Shown: positions 43,790 to 53,267, numbered from the stretch's first letter. The stretch is DNA of 64,000 nucleotides from an uncultured Pelagibacteraceae bacterium (GCA_902552985.1 CACDII010000002.1:1-64000), one strand, 5' to 3'. Notes: a model not told the origin generated them from the letters alone. A program made the numbers and translations.

Positions 43790-45114
43790 TTTATTTTAGC
43801 TCCAATTTTTTTAATAGTTTTCAAAAATGTTGGAAATGAAGTTTTTATTGAATCTGGATCATGTATTGTCCAACTACCACCCAAAGTTAATGCCGCTATA
43901 GTGCTCATCATAAATACTCTATGATCTTTTAAAAAGTTTTTAACTCTATAATTTTTTTTAAGATTTAAATTAGGCTCACCAAAAATTTTTATAGAATGAC
44001 TAGTTAATTTTGTTTTAACACCAATCATATTTAATATTTTTGAAGCAATTTTTAATCTTGGGCTTTCTTTTTGATTTAATTCTGAAAGATTTCTAAAATA
44101 TGAGATTCCTTTTGCTTTAGCAGCAACAATGAAAATAATAAGAAATTCATCTATTGCGCTGCTATTATACTTAGTAGGACATTTAATTGCTTTAAGTTTA
44201 TTTACACTTTTTACAAAGATATCAGCAATTTTTTCTCCATTATATATTTTTTTATTTTTAAAAGTAATTTTTGCACCCATCTTATTTAAAATAGATATGA
44301 AGCCTGTTCTTGAGGGATTTATATTTACGTTTTTTATTATTAAACTCGATTTTTTTGAAAGAAGTGTCAAAACTATAAAAAAAGCACTTGAACTTATATC
44401 TGAAGGAATGTTGTAATCAAAAGATTTAAAGTTTTTTTTACCATTTACTTCAATCAGATCATCGTTTGCCCCTCTTTTAATTTTCATTGGAATATTTAAA
44501 TGTTTAAAAAGAATTTCAGTATGGTCTCTCGACTTTTTTGCCTTTACAATTGTTTTTCCATCCGTATTTAACGCAGCAAGCATAACGCAACTTTTGCATT
44601 GAGCTGATCCCTTTTGCTCATGGTAAGTTATCGGGCTTAAAAAATTACTACCAGAAATGTAAAATGGAAGTTTATACCTATTTTTTGGATAAAAGTTTAC
44701 ACCAAATTTTTTAAGAGGAAGAATTACTCTTGAAAAATCTCTTTTTGATAAACTAGTATCGCCAGTTATTTTTATTTTAAAAGGAGATTTAATTAACAAA
44801 GCTAAAATTAATCTAGCTAGTGTTCCTGAATTTCCTGCATTTAAAGTTAAATTTTTTTTAAAAGAATAACCATTTAACCCATTTCCAATAATTTCACATG
44901 AATTATTTCTAAATTTTATTTTTATACCTAATTTTTTTAAACAGTTTAAAGTGCTGTAAATATCTTCAGATTTTAGCAAGTTATATGCTTTTGACTTACC
45001 GATGGCTTGAGAGGCTAAAAGCGCCCAACGTATTGATAAACTTTTATCTCCACTAATGTTTATATTTTTATTAAAAACATTAATTTTTTTATTAATGAAT
45101 ATAGGTTTTACCAT
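43786..45114 (-). CDS. aroA: 3-phosphoshikimate 1-carboxyvinyltransferase (EPSP synthase)
   Basis: A 442-residue enzyme of aromatic amino-acid synthesis that transfers enolpyruvyl from PEP to shikimate-3-phosphate. Active-site blocks are ISGDKSLSIRWALLASQAIG, LNAGNSGTLARL and GSAQCKSCVMLAAL, and later DHRVFMMSTIAALTLGG. It starts the aroA-cmk-rpsA-ihfB-pyrF-rsmD run and is 8 bases downstream of lptB. Confidence 0.95.
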   Translation of the reverse strand: MVKPIFINKKINVFNKNINISGDKSLSIRWALLASQAIGKSKAYNLLKSEDIYSTLNCLKKLGIKIKFRNNSCEIIGNGLNGYSFKKNLTLNAGNSGTLARLILALLIKSPFKIKITGDTSLSKRDFSRVILPLKKFGVNFYPKNRYKLPFYISGSNFLSPITYHEQKGSAQCKSCVMLAALNTDGKTIVKAKKSRDHTEILFKHLNIPMKIKRGANDDLIEVNGKKNFKSFDYNIPSDISSSAFFIVLTLLSKKSSLIIKNVNINPSRTGFISILNKMGAKITFKNKKIYNGEKIADIFVKSVNKLKAIKCPTKYNSSAIDEFLIIFIVAAKAKGISYFRNLSELNQKESPRLKIASKILNMIGVKTKLTSHSIKIFGEPNLNLKKNYRVKNFLKDHRVFMMSTIAALTLGGSWTIHDPDSIKTSFPTFLKTIKKIGAKIN

Positions 45115-45122
45115 TTTATTTT

Positions 45123-45899
45123 TTAATTGAATTTAAAAGACTCACCAAAATAAGCTGATTTAGCATTAGGATCTTTTATTAATTCTGCTGGTGCTCCTTT
45201 AGCAATAATTTTACAATTAGATAATACTATAGCAAGGTCAACACATGAAAGTAGGTCACGTGCTTGATGATCACATATACAAATTCCAATATTATTTTCT
45301 GTTTGTAGGCTCACAATTATTTGCTGTAACATTTTTATAGTCAGGACGTCTAAAGCAGCAAAACATTCATCCAGAAGAAGTACTTTAGGGTCTCCTAAAA
45401 GAGCTAGTGCAATTACTAATTTTTTTTTTTGACCGCCAGATAAAAATTTAGCTTTAATATTTATTACAGCATCAAGTTCAAATTTTGAAATTAGAATATT
45501 TATTCTGGAAGTTCTTTCTTTTTCATCATCAATTAATATTTCACCAATAGCTTTTAAATTTTCTAATAAAGTTAAATCCTTAAAATAACCCCCATGTTGA
45601 GGGACGTAACCAATTTTAAATTTTATTGTTCTTACATAAATTGGATAATTTGTTGCATTGATAGAGTCAAAAAATATTGATCCATAATCTGGTTTTATCA
45701 AACCAGTTATTAAATTAAAAATAGTTGATTTTCCAACTCCATTGGGACCCAGCATTCCAAGGATTTCTCCTTGATTAATGTTAAAACTAACATTATCTAA
45801 TATTTTTCTTTTGCCAAAAGATAGTGAAATATTTTTTAATTGAACAAGTGGTTTTTGTTTTTTAAATGATTTAATTCTAAATTTTTTAATAATTGCCAT
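45123..45899 (-). CDS. lptB: LPS export ABC transporter ATPase LptB
   Basis: A 258-residue ATP-binding subunit. Walker A is GPNGVGKST (51-59), the signature is LSGGQ (153-157) and Walker B is LLLDE (174-178). It powers extraction of lipopolysaccharide from the inner membrane with LptFG. The pair with lptC upstream (2-base gap) supports the assignment. The Walker B continuation is DECFAALD instead of the usual DEPFAGVD. About 20 extra basic residues precede the domain. Confidence 0.92.
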   Translation of the reverse strand: MAIIKKFRIKSFKKQKPLVQLKNISLSFGKRKILDNVSFNINQGEILGMLGPNGVGKSTIFNLITGLIKPDYGSIFFDSINATNYPIYVRTIKFKIGYVPQHGGYFKDLTLLENLKAIGEILIDDEKERTSRINILISKFELDAVINIKAKFLSGGQKKKLVIALALLGDPKVLLLDECFAALDVLTIKMLQQIIVSLQTENNIGICICDHQARDLLSCVDLAIVLSNCKIIAKGAPAELIKDPNAKSAYFGESFKFN

Positions 45900-45901
45900 A
45901 C

Positions 45902-46492
45902 TTAATTTTTACTTAATATTTGGATTTTACTGTCATTATTATGCATAAAAATTTTAATTTCTTTTGTTATTAAATTCATTACTATTTCATCTGCATTCAT
46001 TTCACTATTTAAATTTTTATAAATAATGTTATTCGATATAGATACTAAATTATTTTCAAAAGACAAATATATGTTCTCAGAAACTATATTATGTTCTATA
46101 TATTCAAGAAGAACATTGTCATAAAAATTCGTTTCATAACTTTTACTGTTATAAATAGCATGATCAGAAGAAATAATGATTTTTTCACGATTTCTTAAAG
46201 TTATTATAGCAGTTACATTATCCATTAATACCACATCGGGCTCCTCTGGGTTTATTTTTCCAAATTTCGATTCTATTTTAAATAGATTTTCCTTATCGTC
46301 TTTAGCTATGTAGGTTATGTCTTTTATTACGTTTAATTCACTATCTTGATTTTCAACTAAAAATTCTTTTTTATCTTTTTCTTTTAAAACTAAATTTTTA
46401 CCTTTTTTGCTTAGATAAAAAGTAAAAAATGTAGCTAATATTAATACTATTATTATTAGTAAAGTTATTTGAATTAAAACTTTTTTGTTCAT
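45902..46492 (-). CDS. lptC: LPS export system protein LptC
   Basis: A 196-residue protein anchored by one N-terminal helix (about 6-28), followed by a beta-jellyroll periplasmic domain with repeated strands (YIAKDDKENLFKIESKFG ... DHAIYNSKSYETNFYDNVLLEY ... SEMNADEIVMNLITKEI). This is the LptC/OstA-like fold that hands LPS from LptBFG to LptA. It lies between kdsD and lptB. LptA, normally encoded between lptC and lptB, is missing here. Confidence 0.82.
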   Translation of the reverse strand: MNKKVLIQITLLIIIVLILATFFTFYLSKKGKNLVLKEKDKKEFLVENQDSELNVIKDITYIAKDDKENLFKIESKFGKINPEEPDVVLMDNVTAIITLRNREKIIISSDHAIYNSKSYETNFYDNVLLEYIEHNIVSENIYLSFENNLVSISNNIIYKNLNSEMNADEIVMNLITKEIKIFMHNNDSKIQILSKN

Positions 46493-47473
46493 CTAGTGAA
46501 CATTTGCCTTAAGTATATTATGGATATGTAAAATACCGATAGTTTTATATTTTTTTTTATCACTGTAAACGCATAAACTTGTAATTTTTTTATTGTTCAT
46601 GAGAGCAAGAGCTTTGGCTGCTAGCATATCCTGATTTACACTAATAGGTTTTTTTGTCATTATTTTTTTAACAATTAAGTTTTGAAAATTTGAGTTTGTT
46701 GAGCTTGCTCTTCTTACTTGTCCATCAGTTATAATTCCAGTTGTTTTCTTTTTTGAATTTATAGCTATTAAGACACCTAATTTTTTCTTTGAAATAATTT
46801 TTAAAGCTTCCTTCATCTTTTTATTCTCATTAACAAACGGAATTTTTTTTCCGGTTAGCATCAGATCTTCAACGGTTTTTAATTTTAAACCTAAACTTCC
46901 AGAAGGGTGAAATTTTTTAAAATCTAACTGGCTAAATCTTTTATGTTTCATTGCTGCTATAGCTATGGCATCACCAATAGCTAACTGAACGATGGTTGAA
47001 GATGTTGGAACAATATTTCCTGGACCAGCTTCTTTTACTTCAGGTATTAGTAATTTTATGTCAGCTGTTTTGTAAAGAAGTGAATTTTTTTTGGATACAA
47101 TACCTATCAGTGTAATTTTTTTATTTCTGTTTGCGTATTGTATAATATTTTTTAGTTCGGCTGTTTCGCCACTAAAGCTAATTAAAATTAATACATCATT
47201 TGAACTAATTTTACCTAAGTCCCCATGAGAGCAAGAGCTCGCATCTACAAAGAAAGAAGGAGTGCCAACTGATGAAAGAGTAGAAGCAATTTTTTTTGCA
47301 ATAATTCCAGATTTACCAACACCAGAAATTATTACTTTTCCATTTTTGCAATTATTAATTGTATTAACGACTTTGTCAAAAGAGTTGTTTATATTTTTTT
47401 TTAATTTTTTTAATGACTGTATCTCTACTTCAATAACTTCTTTTGCAATTTTTCTAAAATTAGTTTTTGTCAT
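46493..47473 (-). CDS. kdsD: Arabinose-5-phosphate isomerase (KdsD/KpsF family)
   Basis: A 326-residue enzyme. An N-terminal SIS domain (ISGVGKSGIIAKKIASTLSSVGTPSFFVDA; SFSGETAEL) is followed by two CBS domains (about 205-320). It makes arabinose-5-phosphate from ribulose-5-phosphate, the first step to Kdo. kdsB lies elsewhere in the window. It abuts lptC with no gap, linking Kdo supply and LPS export. Confidence 0.93.
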   Translation of the reverse strand: MTKTNFRKIAKEVIEVEIQSLKKLKKNINNSFDKVVNTINNCKNGKVIISGVGKSGIIAKKIASTLSSVGTPSFFVDASSCSHGDLGKISSNDVLILISFSGETAELKNIIQYANRNKKITLIGIVSKKNSLLYKTADIKLLIPEVKEAGPGNIVPTSSTIVQLAIGDAIAIAAMKHKRFSQLDFKKFHPSGSLGLKLKTVEDLMLTGKKIPFVNENKKMKEALKIISKKKLGVLIAINSKKKTTGIITDGQVRRASSTNSNFQNLIVKKIMTKKPISVNQDMLAAKALALMNNKKITSLCVYSDKKKYKTIGILHIHNILKANVH

Positions 47474-47475
47474 TT

Positions 47476-48087
47476 TTAATGAGACCAGATATCTTCTTTA
47501 AAAGAAGCAAGATCTAAATTTACTCTAGTATTAACAAACTTTAAACAATCTTTGTACAGATCTATCCTTTTTTCTCTGACCAATATCTTATTAAGTTCCT
47601 CATGTATTTTGTGCAAGTATATTACATCATTTGCGCAATATTTTAATTGTGAGTCTGATAGTTTGCCACCAAAGTCAGAACTTTGAAATTGTTTGCTAAT
47701 ATCTATATTAATGAATTCTTTTATAAGAGTTTTTAGTGAATGATTGTCAGAGTATGATCTAGCTAACTTAGATGCAATTTTTGTATCTAATATATTTTCA
47801 ACTTCTACTTTTAAGTAATGTTTGATATGACCTATATCTGCTCTTGCGAAGTGAAAAATTTTACAAATATTTTTATTACCTAACAATTTAACTAAATTTG
47901 GTGCATTGTAACTCTTTCTGTTTAACTGGACTATATGAGCATCTGAATTTCCACTAGAAATTTGTATTAAACACAAAGGGTCACGCTTTACATTTAATCC
48001 CATAAACTCACAATCAATTGCTACTATGTTGCCTAACTTTAGATCTGCTGGTATATCACTATTGTGAAGTTTAATATCAATATTCAT
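47476..48087 (-). CDS. rnd: RNase D-like 3'-5' exonuclease
   Basis: A 203-residue DEDDy exonuclease domain. It has AIDCEFMGL (Exo I Asp/Glu), FHFARADIGHIKHYL (Exo II Asp) and YCANDVIYLHKI (Exo III Tyr...Asp). It lacks the HRDC domains of E. coli RNase D, as is usual for the short alphaproteobacterial form. It probably trims tRNA or other small RNA 3' ends. It is first in the run with kdsD and lptCB, 2 bases before kdsD. Confidence 0.87.
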   Translation of the reverse strand: MNIDIKLHNSDIPADLKLGNIVAIDCEFMGLNVKRDPLCLIQISSGNSDAHIVQLNRKSYNAPNLVKLLGNKNICKIFHFARADIGHIKHYLKVEVENILDTKIASKLARSYSDNHSLKTLIKEFINIDISKQFQSSDFGGKLSDSQLKYCANDVIYLHKIHEELNKILVREKRIDLYKDCLKFVNTRVNLDLASFKEDIWSH

Positions 48088-48137
48088 ACTTTAAAGTTCT
48101 TATATATGACACGACAAAAATGTCTATTTTTTGATAA

Positions 48138-49094
48138 ATGAAAGTAAAAAACATATTAATATTTGGTGGAAGTGGTCAAATAGGTCGTCATTTAATAAGA
48201 AAACTTACAAAAAGCAATTATGAAGTGACAGCCGTTACAAGAAATATTCATCAAAAAGCTTATTTTTTAAAAACTCAAGCAAATGCAGGTTATTTAAATG
48301 TTGTTGAGGCCAACATTTTTGACAAGGAAAAAATAAAGAATTTAATAAGTAAAAATGAAATTGTTATTAATTTGATCGGTATACTTTATGAAAGTGGATC
48401 TAGTAATTTTCAAAATTTACATAATATTTTTCCTACTTATATCTCAAAAATTTGTAAAGATTTAAATGTTGACCAATTAATTCATGTATCAGCCTTAGGA
48501 GTAGATAAAGCAGATAATTCTAATTATGCAAAAAGCAAATTAGAAGGTGAAATAAATATAAAAAATAATTTTAAAGATTCAACAATTTTAAGACCATCTG
48601 TAGTTTATTCAGTAGACGATAAATTTACAACAAATTTTATGACTCTACTTAATAGAATTCCTATTTTTCCCCTTTACTATAATGGAAAAACAAAATTTAT
48701 GCCCATTCATTGTTCAGATTTAACAGAAATAATATATCAAGTAATTTCGAAAAAAATTAAATCAACTACAATTGAATGTATTGGACCTGAAATAATATCT
48801 TTAAAAGATATATTGGAAAGATTGTCAAATCTAATTGATAAAAAAAGAATTTTAATACCTATGCCTTTATTTTTGGCGAAAATTTCTGCAGCATTTTTTC
48901 AATTATTTCCTAAACCTCTGCTTACAATTGATCAACTTAGACTTTTAAAACATGACAATGTTCCATCTGGCAAATATAAAACAAACTTTGATTTAAATAT
49001 ACCTAGCACTCATAAATTTAATTTTGAAGTATCTAAATATTGCTATATGTGGAAAGAGTCTGGTCAGTTTTCAAAAAAAAAATATGATTTATGA
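48138..49094 (+). CDS. NDUFA9-like NAD(P)-binding SDR protein
   Basis: A 318-residue atypical short-chain dehydrogenase. The dinucleotide motif is IFGGSGQIGRHLIRKL (about 8-23), followed by VINLIGILYESG and a YAKSKLEGE active-site-like segment. The closest named relatives are the complex I accessory subunit NDUFA9 and its alphaproteobacterial homologues. It may help assemble or stabilise NADH dehydrogenase or act on an unknown substrate. Divergent from the RNase D gene. Confidence 0.82.
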   Translation: MKVKNILIFGGSGQIGRHLIRKLTKSNYEVTAVTRNIHQKAYFLKTQANAGYLNVVEANIFDKEKIKNLISKNEIVINLIGILYESGSSNFQNLHNIFPTYISKICKDLNVDQLIHVSALGVDKADNSNYAKSKLEGEINIKNNFKDSTILRPSVVYSVDDKFTTNFMTLLNRIPIFPLYYNGKTKFMPIHCSDLTEIIYQVISKKIKSTTIECIGPEIISLKDILERLSNLIDKKRILIPMPLFLAKISAAFFQLFPKPLLTIDQLRLLKHDNVPSGKYKTNFDLNIPSTHKFNFEVSKYCYMWKESGQFSKKKYDL

Positions 49095-49107
49095 TTGTTG
49101 AAAAAAA

Positions 49108-49602
49108 TTAGGCAGACTTTATTTTTTTTTCTATAAAATGAGGAATTTCCATATCTTTTTCTGAGGCATCCTCTTTTTTACCTTTCGGTTGAAATGCGTA
49201 AAGCAAATGAAGCTTACAGTAAGAGAAATCTTTTAATGATTTTCTACCACAAAAATAAAATGAACTTTCATCTGGATGTCCAATAGGCCATTTGCATGAA
49301 TTTTCATCCAATTCTTCTAACTGTTTTGGGTTTTCAGGTTCAAAATCTTTTTCAATTAATAAAGATTTAAATCTACTTCTTCTTCCGACTTTTCGATAAT
49401 CATTTTTTTCTAAATTTGTTTTTTTTAAGTTTTGATTTGGAACAGTTCTTTGTTTGATTTTCGCTGATAAATTTAATCTATGTGCTTTACCTATAACCGC
49501 ATTTCTACTTATTCCACCTATAATTTCTGCAATCTGACTTGCAGTCTTTCCTTTTCCCCATAATTCTTTTAATTTTGTTACTTTTTCTTCTGTCCAACTC
49601 AT
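49108..49602 (-). CDS. gcrA: GcrA cell-cycle regulator
   Basis: A 164-residue protein. The N-terminal DNA-binding part SWTEEKVTKLKELWGKGKTASQIAE is followed by GISRNAVIGKAHRL, the GcrA hallmark. The C-terminal sigma-70-binding part has CKWPIGHP and FCGRKSL...YCKLH. In Caulobacter it binds GANTC-methylated promoters with RNA polymerase. It is specific to alphaproteobacteria. The matching methylase CcrM is not in the window. Confidence 0.93.
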   Translation of the reverse strand: MSWTEEKVTKLKELWGKGKTASQIAEIIGGISRNAVIGKAHRLNLSAKIKQRTVPNQNLKKTNLEKNDYRKVGRRSRFKSLLIEKDFEPENPKQLEELDENSCKWPIGHPDESSFYFCGRKSLKDFSYCKLHLLYAFQPKGKKEDASEKDMEIPHFIEKKIKSA

Positions 49603-49732
49603 AAATTACAACATTTGGTATATATTATAAAATTTATTACTATATAGAGATACACATAAGATAAATAATAAAACAAGCAAAATTATTGATTTATTAACAA
49701 ATTTAAAAAAAAAACGCTAAAAATAATTATTT

Positions 49733-50539
49733 ATGGTTGAAAATAAATATCAGATTAAATTAAAAAAATTTGGATTAGTAAATTGGATTGGATTTACAAC
49801 TCTTTATTTAAAAGAGATAAGTCGTTTTCTAGTTGTGTGGGCTCAAACAATTCTATCTCCACTTGTTTCAAGTTTATTATTTTTAACAGTTCTTACATTA
49901 GCAATAGGAAATGAAAGAGGCGCTGTATTAGGTTTTCCATTTATAGTTTTTTTAGCACCAGGCCTTATAGTTATGTCAATGGTTCAGCAGAGTTTTTCAC
50001 ACTCTATTTCCTCATTAATGATAGCAAAAATTCAAGGAAATATTATAGATACTTTGTATGCACCATTGTCTGCAGCAGAAGTAACTTTGGCAATAATATT
50101 AGCATCAGTAACTAGAAGTATATTTATTCTTATAATTTCTGTTTTGGTTTTTTCATTAATAGTAGAAATACATATCTATAGTATTATATATATATTTATT
50201 GGCGCTTTTTTTGGTTCATTTATTCTCGGAGCTCTCGGATTTATATCGGGACTTTGGGCGGAAAAATTTGATCATACAGCTACTATAACTAATTTCATTA
50301 TAACACCATTGAGCTTCCTTTCGGGTGTATTTTATACTGTTGATAAACTTCCAGAGTTTTTTCAATTTATAAGTAAAATTAATCCATTTTTTTATATTAT
50401 TGATATTACAAGGTTTGGTTTTTTAGGAAGATCTGATGGATCGATTTATTTCGGAGTAATTTATTTAATTATTCTTTCATTTGTTACTTGGTTTATATCC
50501 TACTTTTTATATAAAAAAGGCTATAAAATTAAATCGTAA
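49733..50539 (+). CDS. ABC-2 type transporter permease
   Basis: A 268-residue protein with six membrane helices. It has the ABC-2 family features: a long first loop with AIGNERGAVLGFPFIVFLAPGL, then a TPLSFLSGVFYTVDKLP segment before the last helices and SKINPFFYIIDITRFGFLG. It may export polysaccharide, lipid or drug. No ATP-binding subunit is encoded next to it, so the partner is elsewhere. The 130 bases before it hold no recognised signal. Its end nearly touches argD. Confidence 0.82.
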   Translation: MVENKYQIKLKKFGLVNWIGFTTLYLKEISRFLVVWAQTILSPLVSSLLFLTVLTLAIGNERGAVLGFPFIVFLAPGLIVMSMVQQSFSHSISSLMIAKIQGNIIDTLYAPLSAAEVTLAIILASVTRSIFILIISVLVFSLIVEIHIYSIIYIFIGAFFGSFILGALGFISGLWAEKFDHTATITNFIITPLSFLSGVFYTVDKLPEFFQFISKINPFFYIIDITRFGFLGRSDGSIYFGVIYLIILSFVTWFISYFLYKKGYKIKS

Positions 50540-50546
50540 AACTAAA

Positions 50547-51719
50547 ATGAGTGCTTTAGCGAAAAATTATAATAGAAAAAAAATTGCTTTTAAAAGAGGC
50601 AAGGGAAGTTTTCTTTATGCAACGAATGGGAAAAAGTATTTAGATTTTGTACAAGGAATAGCTGTAAATTCTTTAGGACACGCAAATCCTTATCTTATTA
50701 ATGCTATTAAAAAGCAGTCAAAAAAACTATGGCATGTATCAAATGCTTTTATGATACCTGAGGGTGAAAGATTGGCAAAAAGATTGACAAAAAAAACATT
50801 TGCAGATTTTGTAATTTTTCAAAACAGCGGAGCTGAAGCTACTGAGGCAGCAGTAAAAGTTGCAAGAAGATATTTTTATTCTATTGGAAAACCAAATAAA
50901 AATAGAATTCTTTGTATAAAAAACTCTTTCCATGGAAGAACCACATCCATGATTTATGCAAGTGGATCAAAAAAAATGACAGAGGGATTCGGCCCAAGGG
51001 TAAATGGTTTCGATCATTTTAAATTTGGAGATCATAATGGATTAAAAAAATCTATTACTAGCAAAACTGCAGCAATAATGGTGGAACCTATTATGGGCGA
51101 AGGTGGAATTAAAAAGATTCCAGATTGGTGTTTAAGAGATTTACGAAAAATTTGTAACAAAAAAAAAATATTACTGATACTAGATGAAGTACAATGTGGA
51201 ATCGGAAGATCAGGTAGATTTTTTGCATTTGATCATGCAAAAGTAAAACCAGACATTGTTCCAATAGCTAAAGGTATAGGGGGTGGTTTTCCAATAGGCG
51301 CAGTTTTAATGACTAAAAAAGCAGCTTCTGGAATTAATCATCCTGGCACACATGGAAGCACATTCGGAGGCAATCCATTGGCTATGAGTGTTGGTAATGC
51401 AGTTCTAGACCAAATCTTTAAAAAAGGATTCTTAAGAAATGTTCAAACGGTTTCAAAATATTTTCATTTAGAATTAAAAAAAATTCAAAAGAAATATCCA
51501 AATATTATTAAAGAAATAAGGGGAGTTGGACTGTTAATAGGTATTCAGCTTTTTAAAGATCAAACAAAATTTATCCAAAAATTGATGGATAAAAAGCTTT
51601 TAACAATAAAAGCAGCAGAGAACGTGATCAGAGTACTTCCACCACTAACAGTTAAAAAAAAAGAAATCGATCTAGCAATTAAAATTATAAATCAAGTATG
51701 CAGGGAGCTCAAAAATTAG
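50547..51719 (+). CDS. argD: Acetylornithine aminotransferase
   Basis: About 390 residues, PLP class III aminotransferase. The cofactor Lys is K242 (PIAKGIGGGFPIGA). NSGAEATEAAVKVARRY (93-109), LILDEVQCGIGRSG and GTHGSTFGGNP are family blocks. It makes N-acetylornithine in arginine synthesis. The start at 50547 gives the family N-terminus (MSALAKNY). The frame beginning at 50481 overlaps the permease gene and adds unrelated residues. It is coupled to argF by a TAGTG overlap. Confidence 0.95.
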   Translation: MSALAKNYNRKKIAFKRGKGSFLYATNGKKYLDFVQGIAVNSLGHANPYLINAIKKQSKKLWHVSNAFMIPEGERLAKRLTKKTFADFVIFQNSGAEATEAAVKVARRYFYSIGKPNKNRILCIKNSFHGRTTSMIYASGSKKMTEGFGPRVNGFDHFKFGDHNGLKKSITSKTAAIMVEPIMGEGGIKKIPDWCLRDLRKICNKKKILLILDEVQCGIGRSGRFFAFDHAKVKPDIVPIAKGIGGGFPIGAVLMTKKAASGINHPGTHGSTFGGNPLAMSVGNAVLDQIFKKGFLRNVQTVSKYFHLELKKIQKKYPNIIKEIRGVGLLIGIQLFKDQTKFIQKLMDKKLLTIKAAENVIRVLPPLTVKKKEIDLAIKIINQVCRELKN

Positions 51720-52654
51720 TGAAGCATTTTATAAATATAAAAGATATACCTGTCAAAGATTTAAAAAAAATTATTTTTGATGCTAAAAATAGAAAAGCAA
51801 AGAGAAAAAATTTAAACAACCTAGATCCTGATAAAGATATTCCTCTCAAGGGAAAACTACTTATTCAAATGTTTGAAAAATCAAGCTTGAGAACTAGACT
51901 TAGTTTTTATTTAGCAATTAGACAGCTGGGTGGAGGTGTGCTGAATTTAAGAACTGATGAATTACACTTATTTAAAGGAGGAGAGTCAATTCACGATACT
52001 GCTAAAATTATTTCAAATTATGGAGATATTTTTATGTTAAGAACAGACTCAGATAAAAAATTAATTGAATTTAAAAAATATTTAAATATTCCAATTATTA
52101 ACGGTTTAAGTCCGTCATCTCATCCTACTCAAATATTGTCTGATGTATTTACCATTGAAGAAATAAAAAAAAAATCAATTAAAAATTTAAATATTTGCTG
52201 GATAGGAGATGGAAACAATGTTCTTAATAGCCTAATCGAAGCTTCAACGAAGTTTTCATTTAATCTAAGTATTGGATCTCCAAAAAAATATGAAACAAAT
52301 AAAACTTTATTAAATTGGGCGAAAAAAAATATGGCTAAAATAAAAATCTATAATGATCCAAAAAAAGCAATACTTAACTCTGATATTGTTTTTGCAGATA
52401 AATTTATAAGTATGAATGACAAAATAAATAAAAAAAAAAAAATTAAAGATTTTAAAAATTTTCAAGTAAACTCGAAACTAATGAGTTTAGCGAAAAAAAA
52501 TGCAATTTTTCTTCATTGTCTTCCAGCTTCTAGAGGATATGAAGTCTCTTCAGATGTTATAGATGGAAAACAATCAAAAGTATGGCAACAAGCTCTAAAT
52601 AGAGTTCATGTGCAAAAAAGCATTATTTTATATTGTTTAGAAAAATTAAGGTAG
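51719..52654 (+). CDS. argF: Ornithine carbamoyltransferase
   Basis: About 311 residues. The carbamoyl-phosphate site is KSSLRTRLSF (SxRTR), with HPTQILSD and the ornithine site FLHCLPASRGYEV. It forms citrulline. I choose GTG at 51719: it gives the usual N-terminus MKHFINIKDIP, overlaps the argD stop as TAGTG, and AGGGAG lies just upstream. The ATG at 51698 would add seven residues within argD. The 3' end overlaps the convergent cytochrome gene by nine bases. Confidence 0.94.
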   Translation: MKHFINIKDIPVKDLKKIIFDAKNRKAKRKNLNNLDPDKDIPLKGKLLIQMFEKSSLRTRLSFYLAIRQLGGGVLNLRTDELHLFKGGESIHDTAKIISNYGDIFMLRTDSDKKLIEFKKYLNIPIINGLSPSSHPTQILSDVFTIEEIKKKSIKNLNICWIGDGNNVLNSLIEASTKFSFNLSIGSPKKYETNKTLLNWAKKNMAKIKIYNDPKKAILNSDIVFADKFISMNDKINKKKKIKDFKNFQVNSKLMSLAKKNAIFLHCLPASRGYEVSSDVIDGKQSKVWQQALNRVHVQKSIILYCLEKLR

Positions 52655-53179
52655 TGGTTTGGGACTGTCACTATTTTTGTTAAGGTATAGCATTACTGAA
52701 GCTCTATCTTCATCTTTTTTTAATCCAGCAAATCCCATTTTATTTCCTTTTATCCACTTAGCAGGTTTTAATAAAAATCCGTTCATTTCTTCCCATGACC
52801 ATTCTTTGCCGTATGATGACAGTGCTTTTGAGTATTTGTAGTCAGCTACTGAACCGACAGGTCTAAACATTACATTCCATAGTTTTGGACCAATATTATT
52901 TCTTCCCCCCGCTTTTATGGAATGGCAAGCAGCACATTTTTTGAATACCTTTTCACCATCTTCGACACTACCCATAGCTAAAAGAGCAGCAATGTCTGTT
53001 TCAGTACCTGCACTTGCTTGCGAAGTGGTTTCCCCACTTAAATCAATTTCGACTTTGTATCCTGCAACACTTGGCTGTTCTACATGGAAAATTACATCTG
53101 AAATTTTTCCTATACCTAGAACCAATAAAACTGTTACTAAAACAGCAGCTATTATTTTATTTATTTCAAACGAATCCAT
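52646..53179 (-). CDS. Membrane-anchored cytochrome c (CycM/c2 type)
   Basis: About 177 residues. An uncleaved N-terminal helix (residues 7-24) is followed by a short linker and a class I cytochrome domain with heme motif CAACH (C82, C85, H86). The axial Met is probably M148 (GNKMGFAGL). It likely carries electrons between the bc1 complex and an oxidase at the periplasmic face. The ATG at 53179 is preferred because the longer frame to 53221 adds a stretch before the anchor without family support. Confidence 0.9.
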   Translation of the reverse strand: MDSFEINKIIAAVLVTVLLVLGIGKISDVIFHVEQPSVAGYKVEIDLSGETTSQASAGTETDIAALLAMGSVEDGEKVFKKCAACHSIKAGGRNNIGPKLWNVMFRPVGSVADYKYSKALSSYGKEWSWEEMNGFLLKPAKWIKGNKMGFAGLKKDEDRASVMLYLNKNSDSPKPLP

Positions 53180-53250
53180 TTTAATTGTTTTTAAAAAGCA
53201 CGTATAACATGATAAATTCAAAATTACTTAAAATTTTTAATTTGTTAATT

Positions 53251-53267
53251 TGCGTCTGTTAGACGCA
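53251..53267. repeat. GC-rich inverted repeat upstream of kdsB
   Basis: TGCGTCT-gtt-AGACGCA is a perfect 7-bp dyad in the 112-base gap between the divergent cytochrome c and kdsB genes. It is strikingly GC-rich against its surroundings. It could be a protein-binding palindrome or a 5' leader hairpin 25 bases before kdsB. The 3-base loop is tight but possible in RNA. Confidence 0.5.

Noticed and set aside
49603..49732. Gap between gcrA and the ABC-2 permease gene as a possible RNA gene
   Set aside because: It is A/T-rich with no strong stem, conserved motif or coding frame. Probably just promoters.
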